Below are positions 17,330 to 26,360 of a stretch of DNA of 64,000 bases, piece by piece (position 1 is the first letter of the stretch; each line of letters opens with the position of its first letter). The notes under the pieces were generated by a model, which was not told where the DNA came from, did not search any database, and was given only the letters and a program-made list of their open reading frames with translations. The DNA comes from Achromobacter animicus (lineage in GTDB: Bacteria > Pseudomonadota > Gammaproteobacteria > Burkholderiales > Burkholderiaceae_B): the NCBI RefSeq assembly GCF_902859585.1, contig NZ_CADIJM010000005.1:1-64000 (forward strand), in the 5' to 3' direction. Both the position numbers and the translations under genes were made by a program.

Positions 17330-19351
17330 CTATTTCGGCCGAGCCAGGCCCCATGCAGCGCCGCGCCGGTACACCGTGCTGCGGTGCACGCCCAACGCGC
17401 GCGCCGCGCGGCTGACGCTGCCGCCGTGCTCGGCCAAGGCGGCCCGGATGGCGGCGTCCGTCATGGCGTGCAGATCGCCGGAGCCTCCGGCCGGCGCGAG
17501 CGTCGTTGTTGCGGTGCGCGAGGCATCAACGCCTGGCGTATCGATGCCCGACGTATCGACGCCCGACGTAGTAGCGCCCGACGTAGTAGCGCCCGACGTA
17601 GTAGCGCCCGACGTAGTAGCGCCCGACGCGATGGCTTCGATCTTCGCGGCGCTCGCTGCACCGCGCAATTCCGCCGGCAGCATGTCCGCATCCACCCTGC
17701 CCGCTGGTCCCGCCAGCACATGCAACGTGCGCAGCACCGACGCCAGTTGCCGGTAATTGCCGGGCCAGGAATATGCCGCAAGCACGGCTTCAATAGCGGG
17801 CGGCAGCGCGGGACCCGCGCCTTGCGCCGCCCACAGCTCGCGCAGCAATTCCAGGCGGTCTGCCCGCGCGCGCAGGGGCTCGAGCGTGACGGTGTATTCG
17901 GCAATCCGGAAGTACAGGTCGGGACGCACCGGTGCGTCCGGGCCTTCGTGCGCCAGCGGCCGATGCGTGGCGCACACCAGGGTGAAGTCCACCGGCACGG
18001 GCCGCGCCGCGCCCAATGGCGAGACCTCGCGCGTCTGCAGCACACGCAGCAGGCGGGATTGCAGCAGCAGCGGCATATCGCCGATCTCGTCCAGGAACAA
18101 CACGCCGCCATGCGCCTGCCGCAACAGGCCCTTGCTGCCCTGGCGGCGCGCGCCGGTGAAGGCGCCGTCTTCGTAGCCGAACAGTTCCGATTCGATCAGG
18201 CTTTCGGGCAAGGCGGCGCAGTTCACCGCCACGAAGGGGCCGGCCGCGCGCTGCCCCCGCGCATGGATCTGCCGCGCAAACACTTCCTTGCCCACGCCCG
18301 TTTCGCCCTGCAGCAGGATCGACACGCCGGCGTCCGCCAGATGCACGGCGCGCGCCAGCGCGCCCAGCGTCGCGGCATCGAAGCTGGGGGCTGGCGCCCT
18401 GGCTAGCGCGCCCGGCGCGCGCGACAGGGGCGCGGCGGGCGGTTGCGGTGCGCGCGTGCGCGGCATGCGCAGCCGCGCGTGATAGACCGCGCCTGTGCGT
18501 GTGTGCACCCTGCCCGTCGCGTCCGGGCATCGTTCGATGTCGCCGTCGAATACGTCCGCGTAGCGGTACACGCCCAGCGCGGTCGCCGCCAGCGCCAGCG
18601 CCTGCAGCGCGCGCCGGTTGGCGCCGATCAGCAGGTCGCCCTGGAAGGCCAGCAGCGCTTCGCCGGGCTGGCCGAGCCCGGCGGGGTCGGCATGCAGGCG
18701 CAGCACCGTGCAGGGTTCATAGGCGCTTTCGAACAACTGGTGTTCGATGCGGTCCACGGCCCCGCGCACCAGTGCCAGCACATCGGGGCGCACGTCGCGG
18801 GCCTGGCTGGAGAGATCAAGCACGCCGAGCGTGCGGCCTTCGCTGTCGGTGATGGGGACGGCCGCGCAGGTCAGGATGCGGTTGGGTTCGAAATAGTGTT
18901 CGGCGCCGTGCACGGCGATGGGCCGGCCTTCGACCAGCGCGGTGCCGATGGCGTTGGTGCCGGCGGCGGCTTCGTCCCACGGCGCGCCCGGCATCAACGC
19001 CACGCGCGAGGCGCGATGCGCAAATCCCGTATCGCCGTCCGAGTCCAGCACCAGGCCCTGCGCGTCCGACAGGATGACGAGGTTGCCGCTGCCGCCGGCC
19101 TGGCGGCGCAGATAGGCGATGGCGGGTTCGGACAGGCGGCGCAGCGCTTCGTTGCGCTGCTGGGCTTCGCGCAGTTCGCCCTGCGTCATGAGATCGGCGC
19201 GTCGCACGCCACGCATGTCGAAGCCCAGGTCGGCGCAGCGGCGCCAGGAACGCAGGATGGGTTCGGCAACCATGCCGCCCGGCACCGCGCCCTGCTGGTT
19301 AAAGAGCAGGCGCGCCTGCGTCAGCGTCTGCCTACCGGAGTGAGAGGCCAT
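17330..19351 (-). CDS. AcoR-like sigma-54-dependent transcriptional activator
   Basis: The 673-residue enhancer-binding protein begins [17 protein letters not shown]. An N-terminal GAF-type sensor region (about 80-230) contains the [10 protein letters not shown] motif seen in AcoR proteins. The AAA+ domain has Walker A GETGVGKE, the sigma-54 contact loop GAFTGA and Walker [11 protein letters not shown] low-complexity linker of SGATT repeats precedes a Fis-type helix-turn-helix ([21 protein letters not shown]). AcoR-type proteins activate acetoin, ethanol or acetaldehyde catabolism. It is divergent from the aldehyde dehydrogenase gene, whose sigma-54 promoter it probably drives (inference). 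Confidence 0.9.
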   Translation of the reverse strand: MASHSGRQTLTQARLLFNQQGAVPGGMVAEPILRSWRRCADLGFDMRGVRRADLMTQGELREAQQRNEALRRLSEPAIAYLRRQAGGSGNLVILSDAQGLVLDSDGDTGFAHRASRVALMPGAPWDEAAAGTNAIGTALVEGRPIAVHGAEHYFEPNRILTCAAVPITDSEGRTLGVLDLSSQARDVRPDVLALVRGAVDRIEHQLFESAYEPCTVLRLHADPAGLGQPGEALLAFQGDLLIGANRRALQALALAATALGVYRYADVFDGDIERCPDATGRVHTRTGAVYHARLRMPRTRAPQPPAAPLSRAPGALARAPAPSFDAATLGALARAVHLADAGVSILLQGETGVGKEVFARQIHARGQRAAGPFVAVNCAALPESLIESELFGYEDGAFTGARRQGSKGLLRQAHGGVLFLDEIGDMPLLLQSRLLRVLQTREVSPLGAARPVPVDFTLVCATHRPLAHEGPDAPVRPDLYFRIAEYTVTLEPLRARADRLELLRELWAAQGAGPALPPAIEAVLAAYSWPGNYRQLASVLRTLHVLAGPAGRVDADMLPAELRGAASAAKIEAIASGATTSGATTSGATTSGATTSGVDTSGIDTPGVDASRTATTTLAPAGGSGDLHAMTDAAIRAALAEHGGSVSRAARALGVHRSTVYRRGAAWGLARPK
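17522..17626 (-). repeat. In-frame 15-bp minisatellite in the regulator linker
   Basis: Seven 15-bp units encode SGATT four times and then [10 protein letters not shown] and PGVDA. Because the unit is a multiple of three, copy-number change would lengthen or shorten the AAA+/HTH linker without a frameshift. Confidence 0.85.
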
Positions 19352-19376
19352 GTATGTCTCCTGGGACCGGCGTTCT

Positions 19377-19442
19377 GCGACGCCTGTGCTGCGACACCCG
19401 TTGCGCGACACCTGTTGCGCGACACCGTCGCGGATTGCGACA
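19377..19442. promoter_or_regulatory. Candidate activator-binding array upstream of the sigma-54 promoter
   Basis: GCGAC(A/G)C occurs at 19377, 19391, 19405 and 19419, exactly 14 bp apart, and again as GCGACA at 19437. The GCGACACCGTCGC stretch at 19419-19431 is itself an inverted repeat. It lies about 65-130 bp upstream of the -24 element in the divergent promoter region, where an AcoR-type activator would bind. Confidence 0.55.
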
Positions 19443-19505
19443 TGGAACAAGCGAAAAACTACTTTCGCACGCGTGCGGCGGGCTGTCCAGCCGGGATGCC
19501 CCGAC

Positions 19506-19521
19506 TGGCATGCGTTTTGCT
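19506..19521 (+). promoter_or_regulatory. Sigma-54 (-24/-12) promoter of the aldehyde dehydrogenase gene
   Basis: TGGCATGCGTTTTGCT matches the -24/-12 consensus (TGGCAC, then TTGCW at the right spacing) with one change in the -24 box. It lies 52 bp upstream of the ATG and faces the dehydrogenase gene. The divergent neighbour encodes a sigma-54 activator. Confidence 0.78.
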
Positions 19522-19573
19522 TGATACCGGACAGGCAGCCCACTGCCACCATCCCAACAATACGGAGACAAGC

Positions 19574-21103
19574 ATGGATATCGCGACCCGCGTTACCCCG
19601 GAGACCTACGGCACCCGCCTGGACCTCAGGACGCAGTACGACAATTTCATCGACGGCAAGTGGCAGTCGCCCGCGGATGGCGAATACTTCGACAACGTCA
19701 CGCCGGTCACGGGCCAGACCCTGAGCCGCAACGCGCGCTCGAAGGAGCGCGACATCGAATTGGCGCTGGATGCCGCGCACCGCGCCGCGCCAAAATGGGG
19801 TTCGACCCCGGCCGCCGAACGCGCCCGCATGCTCATGAAGATTGCGGACGTGATGGAAGCCAACCTCGAACGCCTGGCCACGGCGGAAACCTGGGACAAC
19901 GGCAAGCCCATCCGCGAGGCCCGAGCCGCCGACATTCCCCTGGCCATCGACCACTTCCGCTATTTCGCGTCGTGCATCCGCAGCCAGGAAGGCGGGCTGT
20001 CCGAGATCGATCACGACACGGTGGCCTACCACTTCAATGAACCGCTGGGCGTGGTCGGCCAGATCATCCCGTGGAACTTCCCCATTCTGATGGCTGCGTG
20101 GAAGCTCGCGCCCGCGCTGGCCGCCGGCAATTGCGTGGTGCTGAAACCGGCCGAACAGACGCCGCTGGGCATTCTGCTGCTGATGGAACTGATCGGCGAC
20201 ATCCTGCCGCCGGGCGTCGTCAACGTGGTAACCGGCTTCGGGCTGGAAGCCGGCAAGCCCTTGGCATCGAGCAAGCGCATTGCCAAGATCGCGTTCACCG
20301 GTGAAACCACCACCGGGCGGCTGATCATGCAGTACGCGTCGCAGAACATCATCCCTGTCACGCTGGAACTGGGCGGCAAGTCGCCCAACATCTTCTTTGC
20401 GGATGTGGCCGCGCAGGACGACGATTTCCTGGACAAGGCCGTCGAAGGCTTCGTCATGTTCGCGCTGAACCAGGGCGAGGTGTGCACGTGCCCCAGCCGC
20501 GCACTGATCCAGGAATCGCTCTACGACAAGTTCATGGAACGCGCCCTGAAACGCGTGGCCGAGATCAAGCAGGGCAACCCGCTGGACGCCGACACCATGC
20601 TGGGCGCGCAGGCTTCCACCGAGCAGCTGGAAAAGATCCTGTCCTACCTGGACATCGGCAAGCAGGAAGGCGCCGACGTGCTGGCGGGCGGCTCGCGCGC
20701 GCAGATGCAGGGCGGGCTGGAAGGCGGCTACTACGTGCAGCCCACCGTGTTCAAGGGCCACAACAAGATGCGCGTGTTCCAGGAAGAAATCTTCGGGCCG
20801 GTCGTGGCGGTCACCACGTTCAAGGATGCCGATGATGCGCTGGCGCTGGCCAACGACACGCTGTACGGCCTGGGCGCGGGCGTGTGGTCGCGCGACGCCA
20901 ACACGTGCTACCGGATGGGACGCGCGATCAAGGCGGGACGCGTGTGGACCAACTGCTATCACGCCTATCCGGCGCACGCGGCATTCGGCGGCTACAAGCA
21001 ATCGGGCATCGGGCGTGAGAACCACAAGATGATGCTCAACCACTATCAGCAGACGAAGAACCTGCTGGTGAGCTATTCGCCGAAGAAGCTGGGGTTCTTC
21101 TGA
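19574..21103 (+). CDS. NAD-dependent acetaldehyde/aldehyde dehydrogenase (ExaC/AcoD type)
   Basis: The 509-residue enzyme has the family's folding motifs: [14 protein letters not shown], the FTGETTTGR cofactor loop and catalytic Glu in ELGGKSPNI. The catalytic Cys lies in [13 protein letters not shown], whose CTCPSR form is typical of the acetaldehyde-oxidising ExaC/AcoD/AldB group rather than betaine dehydrogenases. It oxidises acetaldehyde from ethanol or acetoin breakdown. Expression probably depends on sigma-54 and the divergent AcoR-like protein. The DUF779 gene follows 90 bp downstream, a common pairing for this subfamily. Confidence 0.92.
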   Translation: MDIATRVTPETYGTRLDLRTQYDNFIDGKWQSPADGEYFDNVTPVTGQTLSRNARSKERDIELALDAAHRAAPKWGSTPAAERARMLMKIADVMEANLERLATAETWDNGKPIREARAADIPLAIDHFRYFASCIRSQEGGLSEIDHDTVAYHFNEPLGVVGQIIPWNFPILMAAWKLAPALAAGNCVVLKPAEQTPLGILLLMELIGDILPPGVVNVVTGFGLEAGKPLASSKRIAKIAFTGETTTGRLIMQYASQNIIPVTLELGGKSPNIFFADVAAQDDDFLDKAVEGFVMFALNQGEVCTCPSRALIQESLYDKFMERALKRVAEIKQGNPLDADTMLGAQASTEQLEKILSYLDIGKQEGADVLAGGSRAQMQGGLEGGYYVQPTVFKGHNKMRVFQEEIFGPVVAVTTFKDADDALALANDTLYGLGAGVWSRDANTCYRMGRAIKAGRVWTNCYHAYPAHAAFGGYKQSGIGRENHKMMLNHYQQTKNLLVSYSPKKLGFF

Positions 21104-21193
21104 TCAGCCTGGCTTGATCTGTCCATCCCAAGCCGCTTGCGCGGCCAACCTGCGCGCCGGGTCCGCCCGGCGCGCTTGCAGAGGAATCCCGTC

Positions 21194-21571
21194 ATGCCAG
21201 AGCACACGCCACGCGTGGTTGCGACCGACGAGGCGCGCCAGCTGATCGACACCTTGCGCACCAAGCACGGGCCGCTGATGTTTCACCAGTCCGGGGGCTG
21301 CTGCGACGGCAGCTCGCCCATGTGTTATCCCCAGGGCGAGTTCATGGTGGGCGGCTCGGATGTGCTGTTGGGCGATCTGGAAGGCTGCCCGTTCTGGATC
21401 GGTGAAGACCAGTTCGCTTACTGGGAACACACCCAGCTCGTCATCGACGCCGTGCCCGGACGCGGCGGCGCGTTTTCGCTGGACAGTGCGGAAGGCAAGC
21501 GGTTTCTGCTGCGGTCTCGGCTGTACTCGGATGACGAGTGGGCGAACGTCGGGCCGGTGACGAAGGGATAG
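21194..21571 (+). CDS. DUF779 family protein
   Basis: The 125-residue protein has the family's SGGCCDGSSPMC motif, a cluster of three cysteines that could bind metal or be redox active. Members are nearly always found beside ExaC-type aldehyde dehydrogenases. The biochemical role is unknown to me. The ATG at 21194 has GAGGAAT upstream; an earlier in-frame start would add an Arg-rich leader not seen in the family. Confidence 0.87.
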   Translation: MPEHTPRVVATDEARQLIDTLRTKHGPLMFHQSGGCCDGSSPMCYPQGEFMVGGSDVLLGDLEGCPFWIGEDQFAYWEHTQLVIDAVPGRGGAFSLDSAEGKRFLLRSRLYSDDEWANVGPVTKG

Positions 21572-21577
21572 CGCGCC

Positions 21578-21751
21578 TTAGCCGCGCTTGCCGTGGCCGC
21601 CGCCCTTGGACAAGGTGTCGTCCTGAAGGCCGGCGCGTTCGGCCTGTTTCCACTGGAAGGACACCCGCCGGATGCGGGCGGCGCGGAATTGCGTGAACGA
21701 ACGGCCGCCCGGCATGGGCGCACCGCGATAGGCGCTGCTTGCGTTTTTCAT
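21578..21751 (-). CDS. Small basic hypothetical protein
   Basis: The 57-residue frame starts at the ATG at 21751 (MKNASSAYRGAPMPGG) and ends TAA at 21578, converging on the DUF779 gene with a 6-bp gap. It is rich in Arg, Lys and Gly with a KGGGHGKRG tail. No domain is recognised. Codon use is GC-rich in third positions like its neighbours, which supports coding, but the ribosome-binding site is not obvious. Confidence 0.45.
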   Translation of the reverse strand: MKNASSAYRGAPMPGGRSFTQFRAARIRRVSFQWKQAERAGLQDDTLSKGGGHGKRG

Positions 21752-21837
21752 TGCTGATGTTGCGTTGACGAGAAATCTTGCGAAGGATGATTGGGCGAAG
21801 CGGCCGACGTCGTGCAGCCGTCGCCGTGCGGCGGGCC

Positions 21838-21907
21838 AGGTGCAGCCGGCCAGGTGCGCCCGGCTAGGTGCGCCCGGCTAGGTGCGGCCGGCGAGGTGCG
21901 GCGGCGG
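21838..21907. repeat. Intergenic 14-bp tandem repeat, five units
   Basis: The unit AGGTGCGCCCGGCT, with variants, starts at 21838, 21852, 21866, 21880 and 21894. It lies just downstream of the DsbA-like gene end. No hairpin or coding use is evident. Confidence 0.75.
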
Positions 21908-21922
21908 GCCTGGCGCGGCTAT

Positions 21923-22573
21923 CTAAAGGCCGGCATGCGGTGACCACGCGCTGGCCGGCGCTTTGCGGCGCGTCCACGCCAGTGCGTCTTCCAATCGGTC
22001 GTTGCCCCAGAACATTTCCCCCTCCACGAAAAGCGTCGGTGCGCCGAAGATGCCCAGGTCACGTGCACGGTCGACCTGCTTGCGCAGCGCCTCCTTGGCG
22101 GTTTCCGTCTTGGCCCGGGCGATGAGCGCATCGGCATCCAGCGACAGGCCAATGAGCAGATCGCGCACGACGTCTTCGGACTGAATGTCCAGGTCGTGCT
22201 GAAAATTCGCGCGGAACACCGCGACGCAGAAATCGCGTCCCCAAGGTTCATCCTGGCCCAGCAGCGCGATGCGCGCCGGCAGCACGCTCATGCGCGGAAA
22301 GAGGCGCGGGCGGTTGTAGACCACGCCGTACTTCTCGGCCAGGCGGGCGATGTCGCGCATCATGTACGCGCCCTTGCCGGGAAACAGCCGGAACGGCGTG
22401 TCGTTCCAGCCCTGCGCCTGGAAGATCGGCCCCAGCAGAAACGGCCGCAAATCCACCTTGACCTCGGCCTCGCGCGCAAGACGGTCGATGCGCTCGATCG
22501 CCAGATAGCTGTACGGGCTGGCGAAGTCGAACCACATTTCGATGCGGGGCGTATCGGGCAAGGACGCGGTCAT
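21923..22573 (-). CDS. DsbA-family / 2-hydroxychromene-2-carboxylate isomerase-like protein
   Basis: The 216-residue thioredoxin-fold protein has the kappa-class GST/HCCA isomerase signature FDFASPYSYLA, where Ser stands in place of the DsbA CxxC, and a C-terminal cis-Pro region GIFGAPTLFVEGEMFWG. Related enzymes isomerise hydroxychromene carboxylates in naphthalene breakdown or act as glutathione transferases. No aromatic catabolic genes are nearby, so the substrate is open. The start overlaps the DUF2917 stop (ATGA), so the two are coupled. Confidence 0.86.
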   Translation of the reverse strand: MTASLPDTPRIEMWFDFASPYSYLAIERIDRLAREAEVKVDLRPFLLGPIFQAQGWNDTPFRLFPGKGAYMMRDIARLAEKYGVVYNRPRLFPRMSVLPARIALLGQDEPWGRDFCVAVFRANFQHDLDIQSEDVVRDLLIGLSLDADALIARAKTETAKEALRKQVDRARDLGIFGAPTLFVEGEMFWGNDRLEDALAWTRRKAPASAWSPHAGL

Positions 22574-22872
22574 GGCTGAAACTCCGGTTGGCCTGCACAG
22601 CGGGGCGTGGCCGTGGCGCGCTGCGCCTGACCGCCCTGCGAAAGTAGCGCGACCTGCGCATCCGGCAGGCCGCTGAGGACGACGTCGCGATCGCTGTGCA
22701 CGGTCAGGGATTCGCCCGCTTGCAGCACGCTGTCATCGAAGCGGCGGTACTCGGAGACCCACACGGCGCCAGCGTGACACTCGATGCGGACGCCCGAAGC
22801 GCGCTTGAGCAGCATAGTCGAGCCGCCGCCCAAACGGAATGACATGCCTGCGGTGCAACATAACTGGAACAT
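22570..22872 (-). CDS. DUF2917 family protein
   Basis: The 100-residue protein has an imperfect beta-rich core (SGVRIECHAGAVWVSEYRRFDDSVLQAGESL) as in the DUF2917 family. It starts at the ATG with GGGAGGGG eight bases upstream. It is divergent from a LysR regulator, an arrangement frequent in Burkholderiales, which suggests regulation by that neighbour. The function is unknown. Confidence 0.78.
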   Translation of the reverse strand: MFQLCCTAGMSFRLGGGSTMLLKRASGVRIECHAGAVWVSEYRRFDDSVLQAGESLTVHSDRDVVLSGLPDAQVALLSQGGQAQRATATPRCAGQPEFQP

Positions 22873-23016
22873 GGCGCCCCTCCCGGCCGCAGCAGCGGCG
22901 ATCACGGCGGATGACCACGACCTGGTCCCGGTCACCCAACGTCTGAGTCATATTGGACGCCCGCGGCGTACTATTGCTCAAGCGACTTTTCCGCTCGACA
23001 CGCATGAGTTTCACGA

Positions 23017-23934
23017 ATGCCATATCCGCTAGCGAAACTACCTCCGCTTGATCTGGTTCGCGGCTTTGTCGCCGTCGGCCGCCGCATGAGCATCACGCTT
23101 GCCGCGCAGGATCTGCATGTCACGCAGTCCGCCGTCAGCCGCCAGATCCGCGCGCTGGAAGCCCATCTGGGGGTGCCGTTGCTGGTGCGCGGGTTTCGTA
23201 GCGTGACGTTCACCTCTGAAGGCGCGCAGCTTTTCCGGATGGCCGATGTATGGCTCAGTCAGCTCGGCGACCTGACCGAACAACTGCGCGCCCCCGAGCG
23301 GCGCACGCCTGTCACCGTCACCACCACCATCGGCGTGGCCTCGTTGTGGCTGCTGCCCCGGCTGGGCGATTTTCAGGCGGCGTATCCCGACATCGACGTG
23401 CGCGTGGCCGCCGACAACCGGCTGATCGACATCGACCGCGAAGCCGTCGACATCGCCATCCGCTACAGCGAGCGCAACACGGTCTCCGATGGCGCCGTGT
23501 GGCTCTTTGGCGAGTCGGTGGTGCCCGTAGCCCATCCGTCGCTCAACGCGCGCGAACTGGATGCGCGCGAGTTGCAGCGCCATGTGCTGCTGGAATTCGA
23601 CGATCCCACGCGGCCCTGGCTGCAATGGTCGGAATGGCTCAACGCGCGCGGCCTGGGGCGTGTGCGCCCGAAGGGCATGCTGCGCTTCAACCAGTACGAC
23701 CAGATCGTGCATGCCGCGCTGGCCGGCCACGGCATCGCGCTGGGGCGGCTGGCGTTGATTGCGCCCATGCTCGCGGACCGGCGGTTGGCCCTCGTTGGCA
23801 GCCCCGCGGCCAGCGCCACCGAACACGCCTACTGGCTGGTGCGTAACGCGCGGCGCAGCACGCCGGATGCCGACGTCGTCACGCAGTGGCTGGTGGATCA
23901 GGCAGCGGCGACGGCGCGGGATTTGACGGGTTGA
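23017..23934 (+). CDS. LysR-family transcriptional regulator (GcvA-like)
   Basis: The 305-residue regulator has an N-terminal winged helix-turn-helix (ITLAAQDLHVTQSAVSRQIRALEAHLG) and a C-terminal periplasmic-binding-like effector domain. The subfamily resembles GcvA. It is divergent from the DUF2917 and isomerase genes with about 145 bp between starts, so it probably controls them (inference). The effector is unknown. It converges on selD. Confidence 0.88.
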   Translation: MPYPLAKLPPLDLVRGFVAVGRRMSITLAAQDLHVTQSAVSRQIRALEAHLGVPLLVRGFRSVTFTSEGAQLFRMADVWLSQLGDLTEQLRAPERRTPVTVTTTIGVASLWLLPRLGDFQAAYPDIDVRVAADNRLIDIDREAVDIAIRYSERNTVSDGAVWLFGESVVPVAHPSLNARELDARELQRHVLLEFDDPTRPWLQWSEWLNARGLGRVRPKGMLRFNQYDQIVHAALAGHGIALGRLALIAPMLADRRLALVGSPAASATEHAYWLVRNARRSTPDADVVTQWLVDQAAATARDLTG

Positions 23935-24078
23935 GCGGACGTCGCCGCGGCGAACGGCGCGGCGGGCGCGCGCAAGGGCGAACGCGGGTGGCACAGCAGC
24001 CGCCCATGCCCTGGTTACCAGACCGGCGACCACCAGACCGCTCGGGAGCAGCCCGCCGTGCCCTGTGTAGCCTGCCGG

Positions 24079-25140
24079 TCAGTCCACCACGACCTGCGCC
24101 GGACCGTCAGCCATCTCGCCGATCACGGCGGCCTGGCCGAAGCCCTGTTCGTGGAAGATCTTGAGCACCGCATCCGCGGCTTCCGGCACGCACGACACCA
24201 GCAGGCCACCCGAGGTCTGCGGATCCGTCAGCAAAGCACGCTGGGTGTCCGACACCCCGGCGCCCAGACGCACCGATTCGCCGTACGACGTCCAGTTACG
24301 GCCGGACGCGCCCGTGATCACGCCGTCGGCGGCAAACGCTTGCACACCTGGCAGCCAGGGCAAAGCATCCAGCCGCACGCGAGCCGTGAGCTTGGCGCCG
24401 CGCGCCATCTCCAGCGCATGGCCCAACAGGCCAAAGCCCGTCACGTCGGTGATCGCATGCACCCCATCCAGCGCGGCCAGCGCGGGGCCGGGACGATTCA
24501 GGCGTGTCGTCGTGTCGATCATGACGCGATAACCGTCCACGTCCAGCAGATTCTTCTTGAGCGCCGCCGACAGGATGCCCACGCCCAGGCCCTTGCCCAG
24601 GATCAGCACGTCGCCGGCGCGCGCATCCGCGTTGCGCTTGATGCGGTCCGGACGCACCAGCCCCATCGCGGCCAGGCCATAGATGGGTTCGACCGAATCG
24701 ATGCTGTGGCCGCCCGCCACCGGAATGCCCGCGTCGGCACAGACCGATTCGCCGCCCTTCAGAATCTCGGCAATCACGTCGTGCGGCAGCACATTGATCG
24801 GCATGCCGACGATCGCCAGCGCCATGATCGGCGTGCCGCCCATGGCGTACACATCCGACAGCGCGTTCGTCGCGGCGATCCGGCCGAAGTCGAAGGGATC
24901 GTCCACGATGGGCATGAAGAAGTCCGTGGTGGCGATAAGCGCCTGCTCGTCGTTCAGCCGGTACACCGCCGCATCATCCGCGGTTTCCGTGCCCACCAGC
25001 AGGTTTGGATAGCTGGCGGCGGGGCCAAACCGCGCCAGCAGCGCCGACAGCACCCCTGGCGCAATCTTGCAGCCGCAGCCGCCGCCATGCGATAGCGACG
25101 TCAAGCGCGGCGCGTTGGTGGACGCAACATCCTGGGTCAT
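24079..25140 (-). CDS. selD: Selenophosphate synthetase
   Basis: The 353-residue SelD makes selenophosphate from selenide and ATP. The catalytic segment GGGCGCK has Cys22 and Lys25, matching Cys17 and Lys20 of the E. coli enzyme, so this SelD is a cysteine form and not itself a selenoprotein. Other conserved parts are [14 protein letters not shown], the [11 protein letters not shown] loop and [12 protein letters not shown]. It supplies selenium to selA for the formate dehydrogenase made from the operon further right. It is separated from that operon by a thioredoxin-like gene and selC. Confidence 0.95.
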   Translation of the reverse strand: MTQDVASTNAPRLTSLSHGGGCGCKIAPGVLSALLARFGPAASYPNLLVGTETADDAAVYRLNDEQALIATTDFFMPIVDDPFDFGRIAATNALSDVYAMGGTPIMALAIVGMPINVLPHDVIAEILKGGESVCADAGIPVAGGHSIDSVEPIYGLAAMGLVRPDRIKRNADARAGDVLILGKGLGVGILSAALKKNLLDVDGYRVMIDTTTRLNRPGPALAALDGVHAITDVTGFGLLGHALEMARGAKLTARVRLDALPWLPGVQAFAADGVITGASGRNWTSYGESVRLGAGVSDTQRALLTDPQTSGGLLVSCVPEAADAVLKIFHEQGFGQAAVIGEMADGPAQVVVD

Positions 25141-25251
25141 CTCAGTCTCCGTGAGTCAGTCGGAAAAAGGATAGCACCGGCCCGGTGAATGGCCCTATGA
25201 TCGAACGCAGCCAGGCCCTCGCCATTGAACGCTCGCTTGCAGGAGTCCGCC

Positions 25252-25899
25252 TTGATCAGCCGCCGCCGCCTTCTGCAAACCGGTTTGACGCTCGCGGCGC
25301 TGCCCGCGTGGGCGGGCGCTGCGAACAATGCGGCAAGCAACGCCGCGGGTGGCGTCGGAAAAGGCCCGGCAAATGGCGCCCAGAATGGCAGCCCGAACGG
25401 CACCCCGAGTGCCGCCCAGAATGCCGCCCCGACAGCCGACGCATTGAAAGCCGCCACCGGCCCCAACTGGGCGCCATGGACCGGCCCCACCTTGCCGCTC
25501 GTCCTGCCCGACCTCGGCGGGCGCGAGCTAAAGCTTTCCGCGTGGCGCGGCAGCGTCGTCATCGTCAGCTTCTGGGCCACCTGGTGTGAGCCGTGCCGCG
25601 ACGAACTCCCCGTTCTGTCCACCATGGCCAAGCGGCATCGCGAAGAAGGCCTTCGCCTTGTCGCCGTCAACGTCGGCGAAGCGCCCGCCAAGATCTCCGC
25701 CTTCCTGAAAAAGACCCCCATCAACGGCACGGTCCTGCACGACCGCAACAGCGCCGCATCGAAGAAGTGGGAAGCCGCCGCGCTGCCCGCCAACTACCTC
25801 GTCGACCGCGCCGGCACGATCCGGTTCTGGCATCTAGGTGAACTGAACTGGAAGTCGCACGAGATAGGCGGCGTGGTGACGCGCATGCTGCGCAGTTGA
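25252..25899 (+). CDS. TlpA-like thioredoxin-family protein with Tat-like signal
   Basis: The 215-residue exported thiol protein starts with TTG, chosen because AGGAG lies seven bases upstream. It begins with a twin-arginine-like signal (ISRRRLLQTGLTLAALPAWAGA). A low-complexity Ala/Asn/Gly/Pro spacer (about 25-65) precedes a TlpA/ResA thioredoxin domain with active site WCEPC. The family reduces periplasmic disulfides, often in cytochrome c or metalloenzyme maturation. It is divergent from selD. A role in formate dehydrogenase assembly is possible but not shown. Confidence 0.82.
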   Translation: MISRRRLLQTGLTLAALPAWAGAANNAASNAAGGVGKGPANGAQNGSPNGTPSAAQNAAPTADALKAATGPNWAPWTGPTLPLVLPDLGGRELKLSAWRGSVVIVSFWATWCEPCRDELPVLSTMAKRHREEGLRLVAVNVGEAPAKISAFLKKTPINGTVLHDRNSAASKKWEAAALPANYLVDRAGTIRFWHLGELNWKSHEIGGVVTRMLRS

Positions 25900-25985
25900 T
25901 GGAGCCTGCATCGGGGTATATCGGCACTTGGTCCGCCGTCCACCCCGACGACCGCCCGATCAGCCACTGAAAGAGCCCGTGGTGG

Positions 25986-26124
25986 CGCGGGGTTCGCGTT
26001 GCGGGCCGTTTAGATGGTGCCCGGCGGAATCCGAAGGGAGCCGAAGGCGGACGAGGATGAGCACGGGGAAGTCCGGAGCGAAGGCTCCGGACCGCCATCG
26101 GAGGCCCGCAACGCGAACCCCGCG
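25986..26124 (+). repeat. Dispersed hairpin repeat, copy B, with 21-bp perfect inverted arms
   Basis: The arms at 25986-26006 and 26104-26124 are exact reverse complements (21 bp). Between them lies the conserved core: GAAGGGAGCCGAAGGCGGAC and then the 9-bp hairpin (stem GTCCGGAGC, loop GAAG) at 26071-26092. The element occupies most of the 353-bp gene-free gap between the TlpA-like gene and selC. A transcript would fold into a long stem with an inner hairpin. Confidence 0.88.
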
Positions 26125-26133
26125 ACGCCGCGG

Positions 26134-26252
26134 GCGGCAGAAGAACACAAACCGACAGCCCGGTGTCAGACACCCGGACACGACGCAGTATCACGACGAC
26201 TATCTCGTACGGGAATCAGACACCTGCGTGGGGAGCGGCAGAAGAACCCAAA
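26134..26252. repeat. 18-bp direct repeats flanking a GTGTCAGACACC palindrome
   Basis: GCGGCAGAAGAAC(A/C)CAAA occurs at 26134-26151 and 26235-26252, the second copy abutting the 3' end of selC. Between them is the 13-bp palindrome GGTGTCAGACACC (26162-26174) and a partial copy (ATCAGACACC near 26216). The same palindrome recurs three times near 59.1 kb. Confidence 0.75.
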
Positions 26253-26348
26253 TGGCGGAAGGCAGCAGGAGTCGAACCTACCTGGGAACGTCTGACGCCC
26301 CCAACCGGGTTTGAAGCCCGGCCGTGCCGCCGGGCACGGATGCCTTCC
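26253..26348 (-). tRNA. selC: tRNA-Sec (anticodon UCA)
   Basis: The gene is 96 nt with CCA encoded (26253-26255). It has the 8-bp acceptor stem GGAAGGCA/TGCCTTCC special to bacterial tRNA-Sec. The anticodon stem CCGGG/CCCGG holds loop CTTCAAA (anticodon at 26312-26314), with a long variable arm and the TTCGACTCC T-loop. The 5' end is 12 nt after the selB stop, so it is probably cut from the same transcript as selA-selB. It decodes the in-frame UGA of fdnG. Confidence 0.96.
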
Positions 26349-26360
26349 GCGGCGGACCGC

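Noticed and set aside
18443-19573. N-terminal extension of the aldehyde dehydrogenase
   Set aside because: It is antisense to the regulator gene and lies upstream of the sigma-54 promoter. The family start is at 19574.
17330-21043. One 1237-codon gene on the minus strand
   Set aside because: The part right of 19351 is antisense to the aldehyde dehydrogenase gene. The regulator starts at the ATG at 19351, where family similarity begins.
24079-25140. SelD as a selenoprotein
   Set aside because: The catalytic position is a Cys codon, with no in-frame UGA.
25928-26314. Short open frames between the TlpA-like gene and selC
   Set aside because: They are explained by hairpin-repeat copy B and by the tRNA gene itself.
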